12,555 nucleotides of DNA, taken from assembly GCA_015657535.1 (NCBI GenBank), contig JADHZB010000127.1, positions 1 through 12,555 of the forward strand. Reading direction: 5' to 3'. The notes beneath the pieces were generated by a model that saw only the letters and a program-made list of their open reading frames with translations, was not told the origin of the DNA and made no database searches. Position numbers and translations under genes: made by a program. The DNA is from Nephromyces sp. MM_2019. Lineage: Eukaryota; Apicomplexa; Aconoidasida; Nephromycida. This document shows, piece by piece, positions 1 to 8,640 of the stretch (position 1 is the first letter of the stretch; each line of letters opens with the position of its first letter).

Positions 1-284
1 TAATATTCATGAGCTAACTTGTTAAACGACTGGGGTAATGTACGTACACTCCTCTCCAACTATTCTCCTCACCCACTTTTTTAGCCCTGACGCAAGCAAA
101 CTACACACACAAGCAAGCTGAACACACAATCAAACTACACACAAGCACCCTTGTGCTAATCTTTGAACATGTTAGCGCTTCTCCCCAAGAATTTTCCGTC
201 GTACTACCCCCCTAAGGTCTCTACACATTTCCCCCACCCCCTCACTCATCTATCTACCCCTCACACACACTGACTGCTTCTCAG

Positions 285-455
285 GGTGCTCTTCTAGGGA
301 ATCCGTCAAGTAAGCGGAAAGCTTCAGCGAAAACCCCACTGAAGGGGATAGGAAGGAAGGGGGTAGGAAGGAAGGGGGATAAAGCAGCTAAGCCTAAGGC
401 TAAGAGGAGGAGGGGAAGTGCTTCTGATGATTCAAATGATAGCGATTACGCTTAG
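285..455 (+). CDS. 3'-terminal exon of a gene entering from the left; basic Lys/Arg-rich tail
   Basis: A 57-codon open stretch follows a pyrimidine-rich acceptor (ACTGCTTCTCAG, ending at 284) and stops at TAG 453-455. The frame stays open upstream only to about 216, so the rest of the gene lies to the left or in earlier exons outside the window. The product is strongly basic (SSKRKASAKTPLK, then KAAKPKAKRRRG) and ends in an acidic, serine-rich patch (SASDDSNDSDYA) that looks like a casein kinase 2 target. Two GRKG units (GIGRKG, GVGRKG) come from a short DNA duplication. Such tails are common on chromatin, replication and nucleolar proteins and contain likely nuclear localisation signals, but no catalytic domain is visible and I cannot name the protein. 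The amino-acid composition and clean acceptor support it; the exact splice site is inferred. Confidence 0.6.
   Translation, partial: GALLGNPSSKRKASAKTPLKGIGRKGVGRKGDKAAKPKAKRRRGSASDDSNDSDYA
350..383 (+). repeat. Short tandem duplication inside the 285-455 exon
   Basis: Two near-identical copies of a 16-17 base GGAAGGAAGGGGG-type unit lie side by side. They encode the repeated GRKG motif of the basic tail, so the duplication preserves the reading frame. Confidence 0.6.
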
Positions 456-1594
456 GATTCCTAACGAGTGTGCGTGTATGTGTACGTACACCGACAGTTT
501 GCTTGGATGATGAGCTTTTTAACGTCTTTTCATTGCTTTTTTTACCCCTTAGGGAAATTTGCTGCAGTACCAGGAAATGTGTGTACATACACTCACTTTT
601 GTGAAGATTATCCGATCTTTAGGTTTTTACTGATAGTAGAGATATAAGGTGTTTGTATGCGTGATACCTGCGAATGTGATACCTGTGTGTGTGTGATACC
701 TTTGTGTGTGTGCACGCATTAGCCCACATGCGCGAAACAAGCACCTTATATTCTCTCGAGGATGGTCGAGCAATCTCTGGGCTTTACATTTCCGTTCTAA
801 GGCTGAAGACGGGGTGTATGTACATACAGAATTTAAGGGGTTTGTGAATGACTAAAACCTCAAGCATTTCATCTGTTGGGTGATGAAACGATTGCAAGTT
901 GTTTGCATAACTTGATGGAATACAATAGGGATTTGTGCGTGTGTGCATAGGTGTGTGTGTGCGTGTGTGTACTTTTGCTCACAAGAAGTTTGCTAACAAT
1001 ACAGTTATGCTGCCGTATAGCTACTGGTCGACCCTATATCATATTCACGCTCACACACACATACCCAAACACATATTCTCCAACAAGCACACACAGCTAG
1101 ATACACATACCCAAATACACATCAACAGCCCTGGAAGCCCTCCTCTTACACAGCCAAACACACGTCTATCTGCACTGTGTGAAGGCAAGAAATCAAAGGA
1201 AAACTTCAAAGAGCCTAACAGCTTGCTCTGTAAGTTTAGTATCACTTTATGAATGTGTGTTTGAAGATCTCCTACGCTTCTTCATAAGCATGTATACATA
1301 AAAAAAACCAGATGAATGAGAGATTTAACTCAACAGTAAGGTGGGTGTACATACACTGCCTCTTTGCAAAGTCATACTCATTTTAAAGGCGAAAATCATC
1401 TCTCTTGCTATATATGGAAACCATTTTGCACTGTGTATGCAGCAGCTATACATTACATTTGCTCCTCTTGTGTGTGTGCTTGCAAACTACTTCACATTGT
1501 GTGTGCAGCACCTACACGTTGCAATTCCTCCTCACGTGGGTGCATGCGTGTGTGCATGTGTGTGTGAAAATCAGTTTTTAATCAAGCAGATGGC
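456..1594. other. Convergent intergenic region, no firm gene
   Basis: This stretch separates the 3' end of the left + strand gene from the 3' end of the minus-strand OMPDC gene. It holds four copies of the TGTAYRTACAC palindrome (481, 582, 815, 1346), a small GATAC/TG repeat cluster (661-710), and alternating TG-rich (640-980) and CA-rich (1050-1130) tracts. A possible exon-like stretch on + lies at 723-855 (open after TTAG, ending in TAA), giving a peptide with LWALHFRSKAEDGVY. Another frame of the same DNA is also open, so I do not call it. Longer open frames at 935-1252 and 1341-1718 are Cys/Val or His/Thr runs caused by the TG/CA repeats, and the latter lies antisense to the last OMPDC exon. 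Confidence 0.5.
661..710 (+). repeat. GTGATACC-TG repeat cluster, three units
   Basis: GTGATACCT occurs three times at about 15-base spacing, each followed by TG-rich sequence. The same GATAC-plus-TG unit forms a larger array near 4671-4982. Confidence 0.55.
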
Positions 1595-3723
1595 TCAAGA
1601 CGAAGTCTTAGACTCTCTGAAGGCACGCCTTCCCTCTTCTATCGCAGAATGCCAACTTTCGACGGCTACTCGCGGATCCTGTGTGTGTGAAAGCAGTAAA
1701 ACAGCGGAATTTTTATGAAGAAGCAGGGCAACTGGAAAGGCTAAACTGCCTTCTAAACTTTGGATTGGTGCACACAAACTTAGGCACACACATGCAGACA
1801 TACGCACACTCCCACGCCCACACCCACAACCGCACACATGTATACACATAGACAGCCACATGCACCTACATACACACACAAACCTGCCTTCAATCGTCGC
1901 ATAACTAACCTCTGCTAGTGAAATACCCCTAGAAATAGGGAAGATGACTCCGGAGGAATCGCTTCTCAACGCTAAAGGCAGCGAAAGAGGAGTGATTTCA
2001 TGGGGTGTATGTACACCCAATGTAACATGCACACTTTGAAGAAGCAAGGCTGTTAGCGCTGAGCTTTTGACTCTTCATGCAATACGACGAAAGCAAGCAG
2101 GGAGTACATTACACACACATATATATATATATATGTATTTATATCATAAATCTAACCTAAACGTGCCAATACACAGATATGTGCAGCATCCAAGCCGCAG
2201 GTAGCAACACACACACCACTGCACATGCACACACTCCCACCAGAATTAAGGCAAGCAGTAAGATCTCCCCCCTGAGCCCCCAGTCCGGGACAGAGTATCC
2301 ACATGTCTGGGCATTCAGTCCTGACAGCCTTCAGGGCTTCAACGTCAGTAGCTCCGACAACAAACCCAATTCCTCCTCCAAACTTCTTCAACGATGAAGC
2401 TGTCCGCACGCACATACACACACACATGTGCACCAAAGGAGAGTAAAAGCCAAGCACGAAAAGTCACCATCGTGAAGTTGAGATGTACATACACACATGT
2501 GCCCAATACATAAAAACACACACATGTATTACATCAACATAAGCACTCCACCAACCAGCAATAACCCCGCTATAATCCTACTTCTTCTTAGAATCGTAAA
2601 CGCACACACCCACAAACCCCCCTCCAAACAACATGCCAAAGCTTACACATTTCATCTTTTGAGCAGAATTCACGGCAGGCTCGAGCAATCTTCACGTAGA
2701 GCTGGCATCCCTCCTCATTGTCACCCCCCACACCCCCCCCCATCACCTGCAGGGTTTGAAAGTCATTCGAGCCAAGATTTGAAGTCTTTGATAGTACGAA
2801 GATACCCTTTGAACGATCTTCAATATAGGGCTCTAAGCTGTCAAGCCCTAGATAAGGGCTTACTGTTAAGCCATCCACACATAAGTTATTGTAGGCTGAG
2901 TAGGCATAAGCCTTGGCTGTGGAGCCGATATCCCCACGCTTAGCATCGAGCAAGATAGGAATGTCAGGCTCTACTAGCTCACACACCTTCTTTAGTACCT
3001 GCAGAATCAGCGGCATTAGTAGGGGGGGGTCCTGTGTGGGGGGGCGTGTGTGTGCGGGTGTGTACATGTGTGTGGTGCTGTGGGAGGGTAATGCAAAATG
3101 AGTTGGCTGTGAGAAATCCCCATGATTAGTTCAATGTTGAAAAGCCCCCCACTGTTGAGCGATATCCCAGGGAATTGACGAAATTCCACCCCCCACATCG
3201 AGCTCACAAATCTCATCCCATTCACTCCGCATATCAACATCACAAAGCCCACCTCTCTCAACCCCCAAGCCAACAAGAAATCCCAATCCCCCCACCTCCC
3301 ACATCAACTTAATAAATCTCACCCCCCTCACCCACCCCTCAAATAAACCCCCCATACTCTCAACTCCCCATTGCTTTCTACCCTCCACCTTCAAAACTGC
3401 TACCCTCCCCCCCCTACCGACAGTCCCTCAAGGCTTAAGGCTTCAAAGAAGCCAGAGTTTGGTTTCACACACGCTGCGTAGCTCTGCGAGCTGCTAAGAA
3501 TGTTTCTACATACATCGTACGCAGCCTGGCATCTCTGAGAATCCTTCCCTCCTCTAATCATCCAAATTGGGGGTTTTTCGCTGATTTCTACGTTTTTCGA
3601 AGAATTTGAGCTTCTTGAGAATATCGACTTATCATCAGGATCAAGCCCCACACAGAGTAAGCTGGGATTAGGACCTGAGCATCTACGCTCAAGCTTGTGG
3701 AAGAAGCCCATTGACTGTGACAT
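1595..3723 (-). CDS. OMPDC: Orotidine 5'-monophosphate decarboxylase, five exons, complete
   Basis: The enzyme decarboxylates OMP to UMP, the last step of de novo pyrimidine synthesis. Minus-strand exons: 3723-3418, 2998-2647, 2399-2241, 1971-1910, 1678-1595. All introns are GT-AG, all phases agree, and the CDS totals 963 nt (320 aa). Family motifs run in order: LLCVGLDPD (22-30), KPNSGFFEA (87-95), the catalytic DAKRGDIGST (120-129, with the Asp-Lys-Asp set), SPYLGLDSLEP (149-159), LSKTSN (171-176), FVVGATD (232-238), PGLGAQGG (257-264) and the phosphate-binding ISRG (285-288). The sequence follows the OMPDC half of kinetoplastid and stramenopile UMP synthases, but a stop comes right after the last helix, so there is no fused OPRT. 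An insertion lies at about residues 35-65. The start is the first ATG of the exon; a second Met at residue 5 is possible. A 45-nt in-frame segment (2702-2746) has GT-AG ends and might be spliced. Confidence 0.93.
2119..2134. repeat. (AT)8 microsatellite in OMPDC intron 3
   Basis: A pure AT dinucleotide run directly follows a short CA run, in the intron between the third and fourth OMPDC exons. Confidence 0.85.
3190..3415. repeat. Degenerate C-rich repeat in OMPDC intron 1
   Basis: Units of roughly 35 bases resembling CCCACATCAACTCACAAATCTCACCCC recur with drift; the clearest pair starts near 3196 and 3298. On the transcribed sense strand the tract is G-rich, with many G runs of three or more. 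Open minus-strand frames here are low-complexity Gly/Trp/Val shadows, not exons. Confidence 0.5.
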
Positions 3724-3829
3724 GCTATGAGTGTTGTAAGAAGGGGAGGTTTACGTACACTGCAAAGAGAAGGAGGGGGATAAGCCTTTCTGCTTTTGGG
3801 TAGGGGGGTTGTGTGCGCGTGAGATATTG

Positions 3830-4240
3830 CGGTAGGAGGGCTTAGAGGAGGGTAGAGAGAGGTGATGTTGTGTGTTCAGTTAGCTGGGGAGGGAAGGTAA
3901 TAAGGGGAGGGTGTAGAAGAGGGGAGGGAGTGATCAAGTGGTGCCTATATTCTGTGTTTGGAGGGGCTGAGGTGGGAGGGTGAGATGAGGGGGTGAATAG
4001 TGGGTGGGAGCAGAGATAAGGGAGTGAATACTGGGGGGTGGGGTGTGTGTATGGGGGGTGAGGTAATGGGGGGAGAAGTAGTTAGGAAGGGAGAAGAATG
4101 ATGAAGAAGAGGAAGGAAGAGGTGGGGGGATTTCACTGCCTTTCAGGGTGGATTCTAGGCCCCTAAATAGAGTATGGGTGTAGGTCTTTATGCACCTTAA
4201 GAGGAGGGGGGAGTGTGCGAAAGAGGAGGGCAACAGGCTA
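3830..4240 (+). repeat. Purine-rich, G-run-rich tract
   Basis: The + strand is almost free of C, with repeated GGGAGGG, GGGGTG and GAAGAGG blocks. Four G runs of four to six bases (4033-4038, 4040-4043, 4053-4058, 4068-4073) fall within about 40 bases and could form a G-quadruplex. It lies upstream of OMPDC in the divergent intergenic region. Confidence 0.55.
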
Positions 4241-4670
4241 TGCTCTCAAGCCAGAGGGGAACCCTCACCACTGCGGAAACACACAGGGCGAAGCTTCTCA
4301 ATATGAAATGAAGATGGTATCTACACACACTCCCACTATATGCAGCAGTTTCTGTATATAAACTTTCCTCAGAAAATACTGTTTCGTGTGTTTGAAGCTT
4401 TTTACCCGATTTTCTTCAAAAACCAGAGTGTGTGTAAAGATGGGAAAGGGGGAATATATTTGGTTCTGTTCTGTTTGTGGGGGGGGGATGATGTGTGTGT
4501 GAGGGGGGCGATTATGTGTGTCTATGTGACAGGGTATTGAGGGGTTTGCATGTGCGGCGCTAAGTTTTGCGCATACTCGGTAATGCACCAGTGAAAGAGG
4601 CCTCAACAACACGCGCAACGGCCACTTCACACACACATGCCGCCACACTCTTGTGGGAAGTGTGTGCGCT

Positions 4671-4982
4671 CGATACTTTTGTTTGCCTATGATACTTTTG
4701 TGTGTGTGCATGCCTGATGCCACTCTGTGGATGCGAACGCCTGACACTTCTGTGCATGTGTGCGCCTACCCTAATGTGTGTGCCATCATTCTTTTACGCG
4801 TGTTCCAGTCTGTAGTGCTGCCCATTGACATCATTTCTATGTTTACGTATGTGATATTTCTCTGTATGTATGTGTGTGATACCTCTTTGCACGTTTGTGT
4901 GCGTAATACTTCCCTGTATCCCTCTGTGTGTGTATGATACGTTTGTGTGTGTGCTATATCTCTGTGTTTGTGTGTTACTTCC
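4671..4982 (+). repeat. Degenerate GATAC(T/C)T-(TG)n tandem array
   Basis: Units of about 24-30 bases, consensus TGATACTTYTGTGTGTGTG, recur with drift near 4671, 4690, 4741, 4851, 4877, 4904, 4935, 4959 and 4976. Open frames on both strands simply translate the repeat (ITHTN-like or CVCDT-like peptides) and are not genes. Confidence 0.65.
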
Positions 4983-5066
4983 TGTCATCTGCTAGCAAAT
5001 TAAGCAGTTCTTTTTCCGTCAAAATGTGCTTGCTGATGAAAAGCTGCCTCTTCTTCATCTTTTAAA

Positions 5067-5891
5067 ATGTTTGAGGTTTTTCAAAGATCGCCACATCACC
5101 TTCTTCGATGTGTGTGTGTTCAAACAAATCTTCTTCGACCTTTGGGAACTTCTAATGATTTCTATGATGAGACCAGCTTGAAGAGGAAGGAATTCTTCTC
5201 CTTTTCTGCAAAGCCATCAGCTCTGCTTCTTCCCATTGAAAATTATTTGAAAAATTTGGTGTATGTACACCCACTTCTTGGGAATACTTTTGCCTTTTCG
5301 AAATATCCACTTCAACAGCCTTTTGCTTACTTCACATCTCCTGTTATTTATCCAATAAACTTCTTCTTGTGGTTAACACTTTTCCGCTTTCTTGGAATTG
5401 AAATAGCTTCGTATGATTTCAGGAAGATTTTAACATCAGTGAGTGGGTGTGTGTGTTGGTGTATGTGTGACTGTGTGCTGATGTCTGTTTCCGGTGTGTG
5501 TGTGTGCTTACCTGTGTGTGGTGCTTTCTTTACCTGTGTGCTGGCTTACCTCTGTGTGTGTTTCCGGTGAATGTGATTACATTTGTCTGTCCTTTCCTGT
5601 GTGTTTTTTTCTTTTTTTATCTACGCATATCGGCATAATTTTGTTGCCAGCCAATACATTCAATATCTCTCCACCTTGTTTAGTTGCCTTGTCTTTGCAC
5701 ACACACCCTTTTCTGCATCTTCGCTGTATATACACTGATACTTTCCTCCCCTCCCACAGGCTCTACCTGCCTCTCTCCTATCCTTCGCAACACACAAAAG
5801 CTCTTGGGCTACGAATATGAGGAAGAAGTCGTATAAAACGAAGAAAAAGCGATTTCTGAGGAGAGGGCAAACTCTTTATAGAGTGAAATGA
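5067..5891 (+). CDS. Two-exon gene, small protein with strongly basic C-terminus
   Basis: Exon 1 is 5067-5438 and ends at a strong donor, TCA|GTGAGT. Exon 2 is 5760-5891 and begins after CCTCCCCTCCCACAG. Both junctions are phase 0, giving 504 nt and 167 aa. The ATG is the first in frame after a TGA at 5037. The N-terminus (MFEVFQRSPHHLLR) is basic and lacks a long acidic stretch, as in some mitochondrial presequences. A hydrophobic stretch at about 92-113 (IYPINFFLWLTLFRFLG) could be a membrane segment or protein core. The last 20 residues (KKSYKTKKKRFLRRGQTLYR) resemble short basic ribosomal-protein tails, notably the mS38/COX24 C-terminal motif, and more weakly bL35. That link is tentative; the fold of the rest is unknown to me. 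The 60-nt segment 5259-5318 has GT-AG ends and carries the window's palindrome, so it could be an extra small intron. Confidence 0.55.
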
Positions 5892-5924
5892 GGCAGCTAT
5901 AATCTTGTGTGTGCTGGACGAATA

Positions 5925-6085
5925 TAGTGGTGTGTGTGTGTGTGTTGGATGTTTACAGCGCCGTGTGTTGTTTTTGGTTGTTCATAGTGGTGTGTGTGTA
6001 TGTTGAATGTTCATATTGTTGGTGTGTGTGTGTGTGTGTGTGTTCGATGTTCATAGTGGTGTGTGTATAGAGTAGATCTTCATGG
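5925..6085 (+). repeat. TG-rich minisatellite
   Basis: Blocks of the form GTTCATAGTGG(TG)nTTGGAT recur about four times with variable TG length, including a pure GT run at 6022-6043. Confidence 0.6.
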
Positions 6086-6210
6086 TATTAGTGTGTTTGA
6101 AATAAAAGAAATTTGGGAGGAATTATTCCCTTCAACCTACAGAAGATTCATATGCAGAAAAGAGATATTCTAGATTCTATATAAAAGATAAAATCATGTG
6201 AAAGATACGT

Positions 6211-6233
6211 ACACACACACACACACACACACA
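6211..6233. repeat. (AC)n microsatellite
   Basis: A pure AC run of about 23 bases opens a CA-rich, lower-purity tract that extends to about 6445. Confidence 0.85.
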
Positions 6234-6700
6234 TACAAACGCATAAACAATCACGAACACACATAAAAGCATAACCTATCGGTCAGATGCAAATGCATAA
6301 ACATTCACACGCACAAATGCATATAGCGCACACACACTCATAACCTATCGTACACACACACAAGCGCATATTCCATACACAAACAAACTCATACCACACT
6401 CGTACACACGCATAAAGTATCAGATACACACACCAACACACACATGGACTTGATTAACTATTCCCAATGCAAATGTCTAGCTCTTGCTAAAGCCCATTTA
6501 CTAGTAGTATTCATGTTATAAGACGCACACACTCCTATCATTATTCTGCGTTACAGCTACTCTTACGATAAAGTGGAAGAGCAAGGGGTGGGTGTATGTA
6601 TGCCTCACAGCTTTGCCTACTTCATGCTGTTTATATGGCAATCAAAGCATCTTCTTAAAGCAGAGGATGATGAAGTTTACTTGAATTGTGTGTGTGCAGC

Positions 6701-6880
6701 CGAAAAGCTCTGGGGGGCTGAAAATTTTCAGCTGAAGACTGAGCTTGTGTCTGTGTAGCTGAAGAGCTCGGGGGTGTTAGAAATCTTCAAAGAAAGACAA
6801 GCAGTCTGTATACGTCGCTCGAAAGCTCGGGAAGATTGCGTATCTTCTACCAAGAACAAAGTATGCTTGTGTGTGCCTCA
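6701..6880 (+). repeat. Three imperfect copies of a ~60-bp tandem unit
   Basis: Related blocks start at 6702 (GAAAAGCTCTGGGGGG), 6761 (GAAGAGCTCGGGGGTG) and 6820 (CGAAAGCTCGGGAAGA). Each is followed 15-20 bases later by an AAATCTTC-like element and ends in TG-rich sequence. The spacing is 59-60 bases. The copies are diverged and contain stops in places. Confidence 0.5.
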
Positions 6881-7171
6881 CAGAAGCATCTATGAAACTC
6901 TCTTCTCAAGGTATTTGTGCAGCCTTCGATTTGTGCTGTGTGTGTTAAACGAGGCTTTCAATGAGCTGCTTATCAAAGGCTGCTATGAAGCCCCTTTTTG
7001 GGTGCAAATTCCTGCGATTCTTCACGGTTTCTCTGGTTTCAGCTTAAGCGGGTCAGCGGGTGTACATACACCTAATCTTCTAGCTTATTTTACGCTATAA
7101 AATGATGCTTTTAAGGAAAAAAAGAGAATTTTTGTCTTATTTTACCTGTGTGTGTGAACTTATTGGCATAG

Positions 7172-7276
7172 AGCTTTCCCATGCTTCGCGCTGATAATAG
7201 TGGAAAGAGCTTCATCCTTTTTGCAAGAAATGAGGAAACCTACGAGCAATTTGTAGTAGAAGCGGAGAAAAAGTAG
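7172..7276 (+). CDS. Isolated 3'-terminal exon, PH-domain-like C-terminus
   Basis: After an acceptor-like ATTGGCATAG, 34 codons lead to TAG at 7274-7276. The peptide reads like the last strand and helix of a pleckstrin homology domain: DNSGKSFILFARNEE followed by TYEQFVVEAEKK, matching the pattern of a strand, then Glu-Glu, then an amphipathic helix ending the protein. The near-invariant Trp of that helix would be Phe here. PH domains bind phosphoinositides or proteins at membranes, but the start of the domain is not visible, so the function is a guess. An in-frame ATG at 7181 would give a 31-aa peptide if this were a separate small ORF. Upstream exons probably lie in 6557-7060 on the same strand; I could not assemble them. 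Confidence 0.4.
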   Translation, partial: SFPMLRADNSGKSFILFARNEETYEQFVVEAEKK

Positions 7277-7347
7277 TTTTCTACGAAAAAGAACCGTTTT
7301 GATGATAAACAATAAGGAGGAAGATCAATGGAGGTGATGATAAATCG

Positions 7348-7352
<5 letters not shown>

Positions 7353-7378
<26 letters not shown>
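7353..7378. repeat. (AC)13 microsatellite
   Basis: A pure 26-base AC run; a second short CA run follows at about 7420-7436. Confidence 0.9.
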
Positions 7379-7950
7379 GTTAAGTATTGGTGGTATGGGT
7401 AGATTGAGTATATGCATACCCACACACACACACACAGCTACCAAGATCATCTGACTAAGGCCATAGATTTGCAGATAAACCCTTTAAAGGAACTTTTTCA
7501 AAGGCTGAGAACGGGGAGAATGAAGGTGATTTCCTCCACACTTTGGAAGACTATATAATGAAAGCATTTTATACAGGCTACACACGTTTCACACACACAC
7601 AGCTGCAATGAATAACCTGTGTGCTCGTGGTAACACACCGGCGCTTCAAGACACGAATCGCCCTCACAATACTGAGTATACCGTGAGTGAGTGCACCCAC
7701 ACACGCCAAATGAAGATTTGGAGCCTAGTCTATAGATAAGTTTACCTGAAGTTGGGAGTGTACGTACGCTCCTGCTGGTAGCTTCTGTGTGTAAGAAAGA
7801 CAACACCAACACTAGCAGTAACAGAAGCATAAAGTAGCAGATCTTAATCAACGCTAGATGGATAAGTGCTAACACACACACTCTTGCTTCGTTAAGCAAA
7901 ACAGCAGCTGAGAAATGAGGACAGTATGATACACGCACACATGCAGATGT

Positions 7951-8188
7951 GCTAACTTGAGAATAACATATGCATGATAGCTTCAGTGTGGAACACACAC
8001 GAAAACACACACACCAGCTTGAGCGTAGCACAGATACGTTAACTTAAGTGCAGCACACGCGTTCGCTTGCTGGAGGATAGTGCACACACTAACTTGAGTA
8101 TAACACACACACGGCAACTTGAGTGTAATACACACAATAACTCAACTGTAACACACACGCAGCTTAATGGCTTGGATGGTAGTGTGTG
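7951..8188. repeat. Degenerate ~25-bp tandem array, consensus AACTTGAGTGTAACACACAC
   Basis: Recognisable copies start near 7953, 7979, 8016, 8041, 8065, 8091, 8116, 8139 and 8161. Each consists of an AGCTTGAG/AACTTGAG half followed by TRTAACACACAC. The best-conserved adjacent copies are 8091 and 8116. Confidence 0.65.
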
Positions 8189-8249
8189 ATAACTGGCCCG
8201 ATAGCCCTGTGTGCGGCTGGAGCTGAACGGCGGCTTTACGCATTAAACG

Positions 8250-8640
8250 TATGTATTGACACATATATACATACTCACACCTGCATACACACACTTGCAA
8301 TCAACAGCACACACACACGGACTTCCCTGCACACACATTTCCAGATTCCAAAACATACACACTATACCCTACAGACTCCAGCATATACTTGTTCACAACC
8401 CCGCGCACACACGAACAGAAGCATCCACACAAACAGATACACCCACACATACACACATTAACGGGCGTATCCATACACAATTACAGACAACACACACACA
8501 CACACCACACGAGCACACTCACACCGACACGCACACGAGCACGCACACCCAAACACATACAAGCAAGCACACACACATTCACTGGTATACCGACACGCAC
8601 ACACACATCCACACACCCACACTCTAACACATACACACAA
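8250..8640. repeat. CA-rich low-complexity tract
   Basis: About 390 bases of imperfect CACACA with scattered interruptions. All open frames here translate to His/Thr repeats on + and Cys/Val repeats on minus, so none is called as a gene. Confidence 0.8.

Larger units (their letters stand above)
3724..5066. promoter_or_regulatory. Divergent intergenic region between OMPDC and the 5067 gene
   Basis: This stretch must carry the 5' regions of two genes transcribed away from each other. A palindrome copy with one changed base (TTTACGTACAC, 3750-3760) sits 27 bases upstream of the OMPDC ATG. From about 3830 to 4240 the + strand is purine- and G-rich. From 4671 to 4982 it is a TG-rich GATAC repeat array. 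No TATA-type element stands out. An open stretch at 4340-4440 (+), with NFPQKILFRVFEAFYP, looks mildly protein-like and follows TTCCTCAG, but I cannot join it to any gene. Confidence 0.4.
5892..7171. other. Repeat-rich stretch, possibly containing unresolved exons of the 7172 gene
   Basis: It begins with a TG minisatellite (5925-6085), then an AATAAA at 6101-6106 that could serve as a polyadenylation signal for the 5067 gene. A CA-rich tract follows (6211-6445), with ATAACCTATCG repeated near 6270 and 6340. From about 6557 to 7035 the sequence is more complex. Exon-like pieces are SYDKVEEQG (near 6560-6589), QSKHLLKAEDDEVYLN (near 6636-6690) and EAFNELLIKGCYEAPFWV (near 6950-7003). I could not connect them by consistent splice phases. 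A divergent 60-base repeat (6701-6880) overlaps this part, so some of it may be decayed duplicate rather than gene. Confidence 0.4.

Noticed and set aside
723..858. Exon-like stretch on + with LWALHFRSKAEDGVY
   Set aside because: Two frames are open over the same DNA, no partner exon was found, and the palindrome lies inside it; not enough to call a gene.
935..1252. 105-codon + strand open frame
   Set aside because: Mostly Cys/Val and His/Thr codons from TG and CA runs; no family signal and no coherent splice context.
1341..1718. 125-codon + strand open frame ending antisense to OMPDC
   Set aside because: Its later part is the antisense of the last OMPDC exon, whose sense frame matches the family C-terminus.
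2913..3394. Overlapping open frames opposite to and within OMPDC intron 1
   Set aside because: They fall in a C-rich repeat and on the intron between two well-supported OMPDC exons; the translations are low-complexity.
4671..4982. CRISPR-like array
   Set aside because: Spacing is irregular, the repeat is degenerate and TG-rich, and the setting is a eukaryotic intron-bearing region; this is a minisatellite.
7498..8031. 177-codon minus-strand open frame with a hydrophobic run
   Set aside because: Part of it translates CA repeats and a tandem array; Cys-rich and unlike any family I recognise. Left as doubtful in the intergenic entry.
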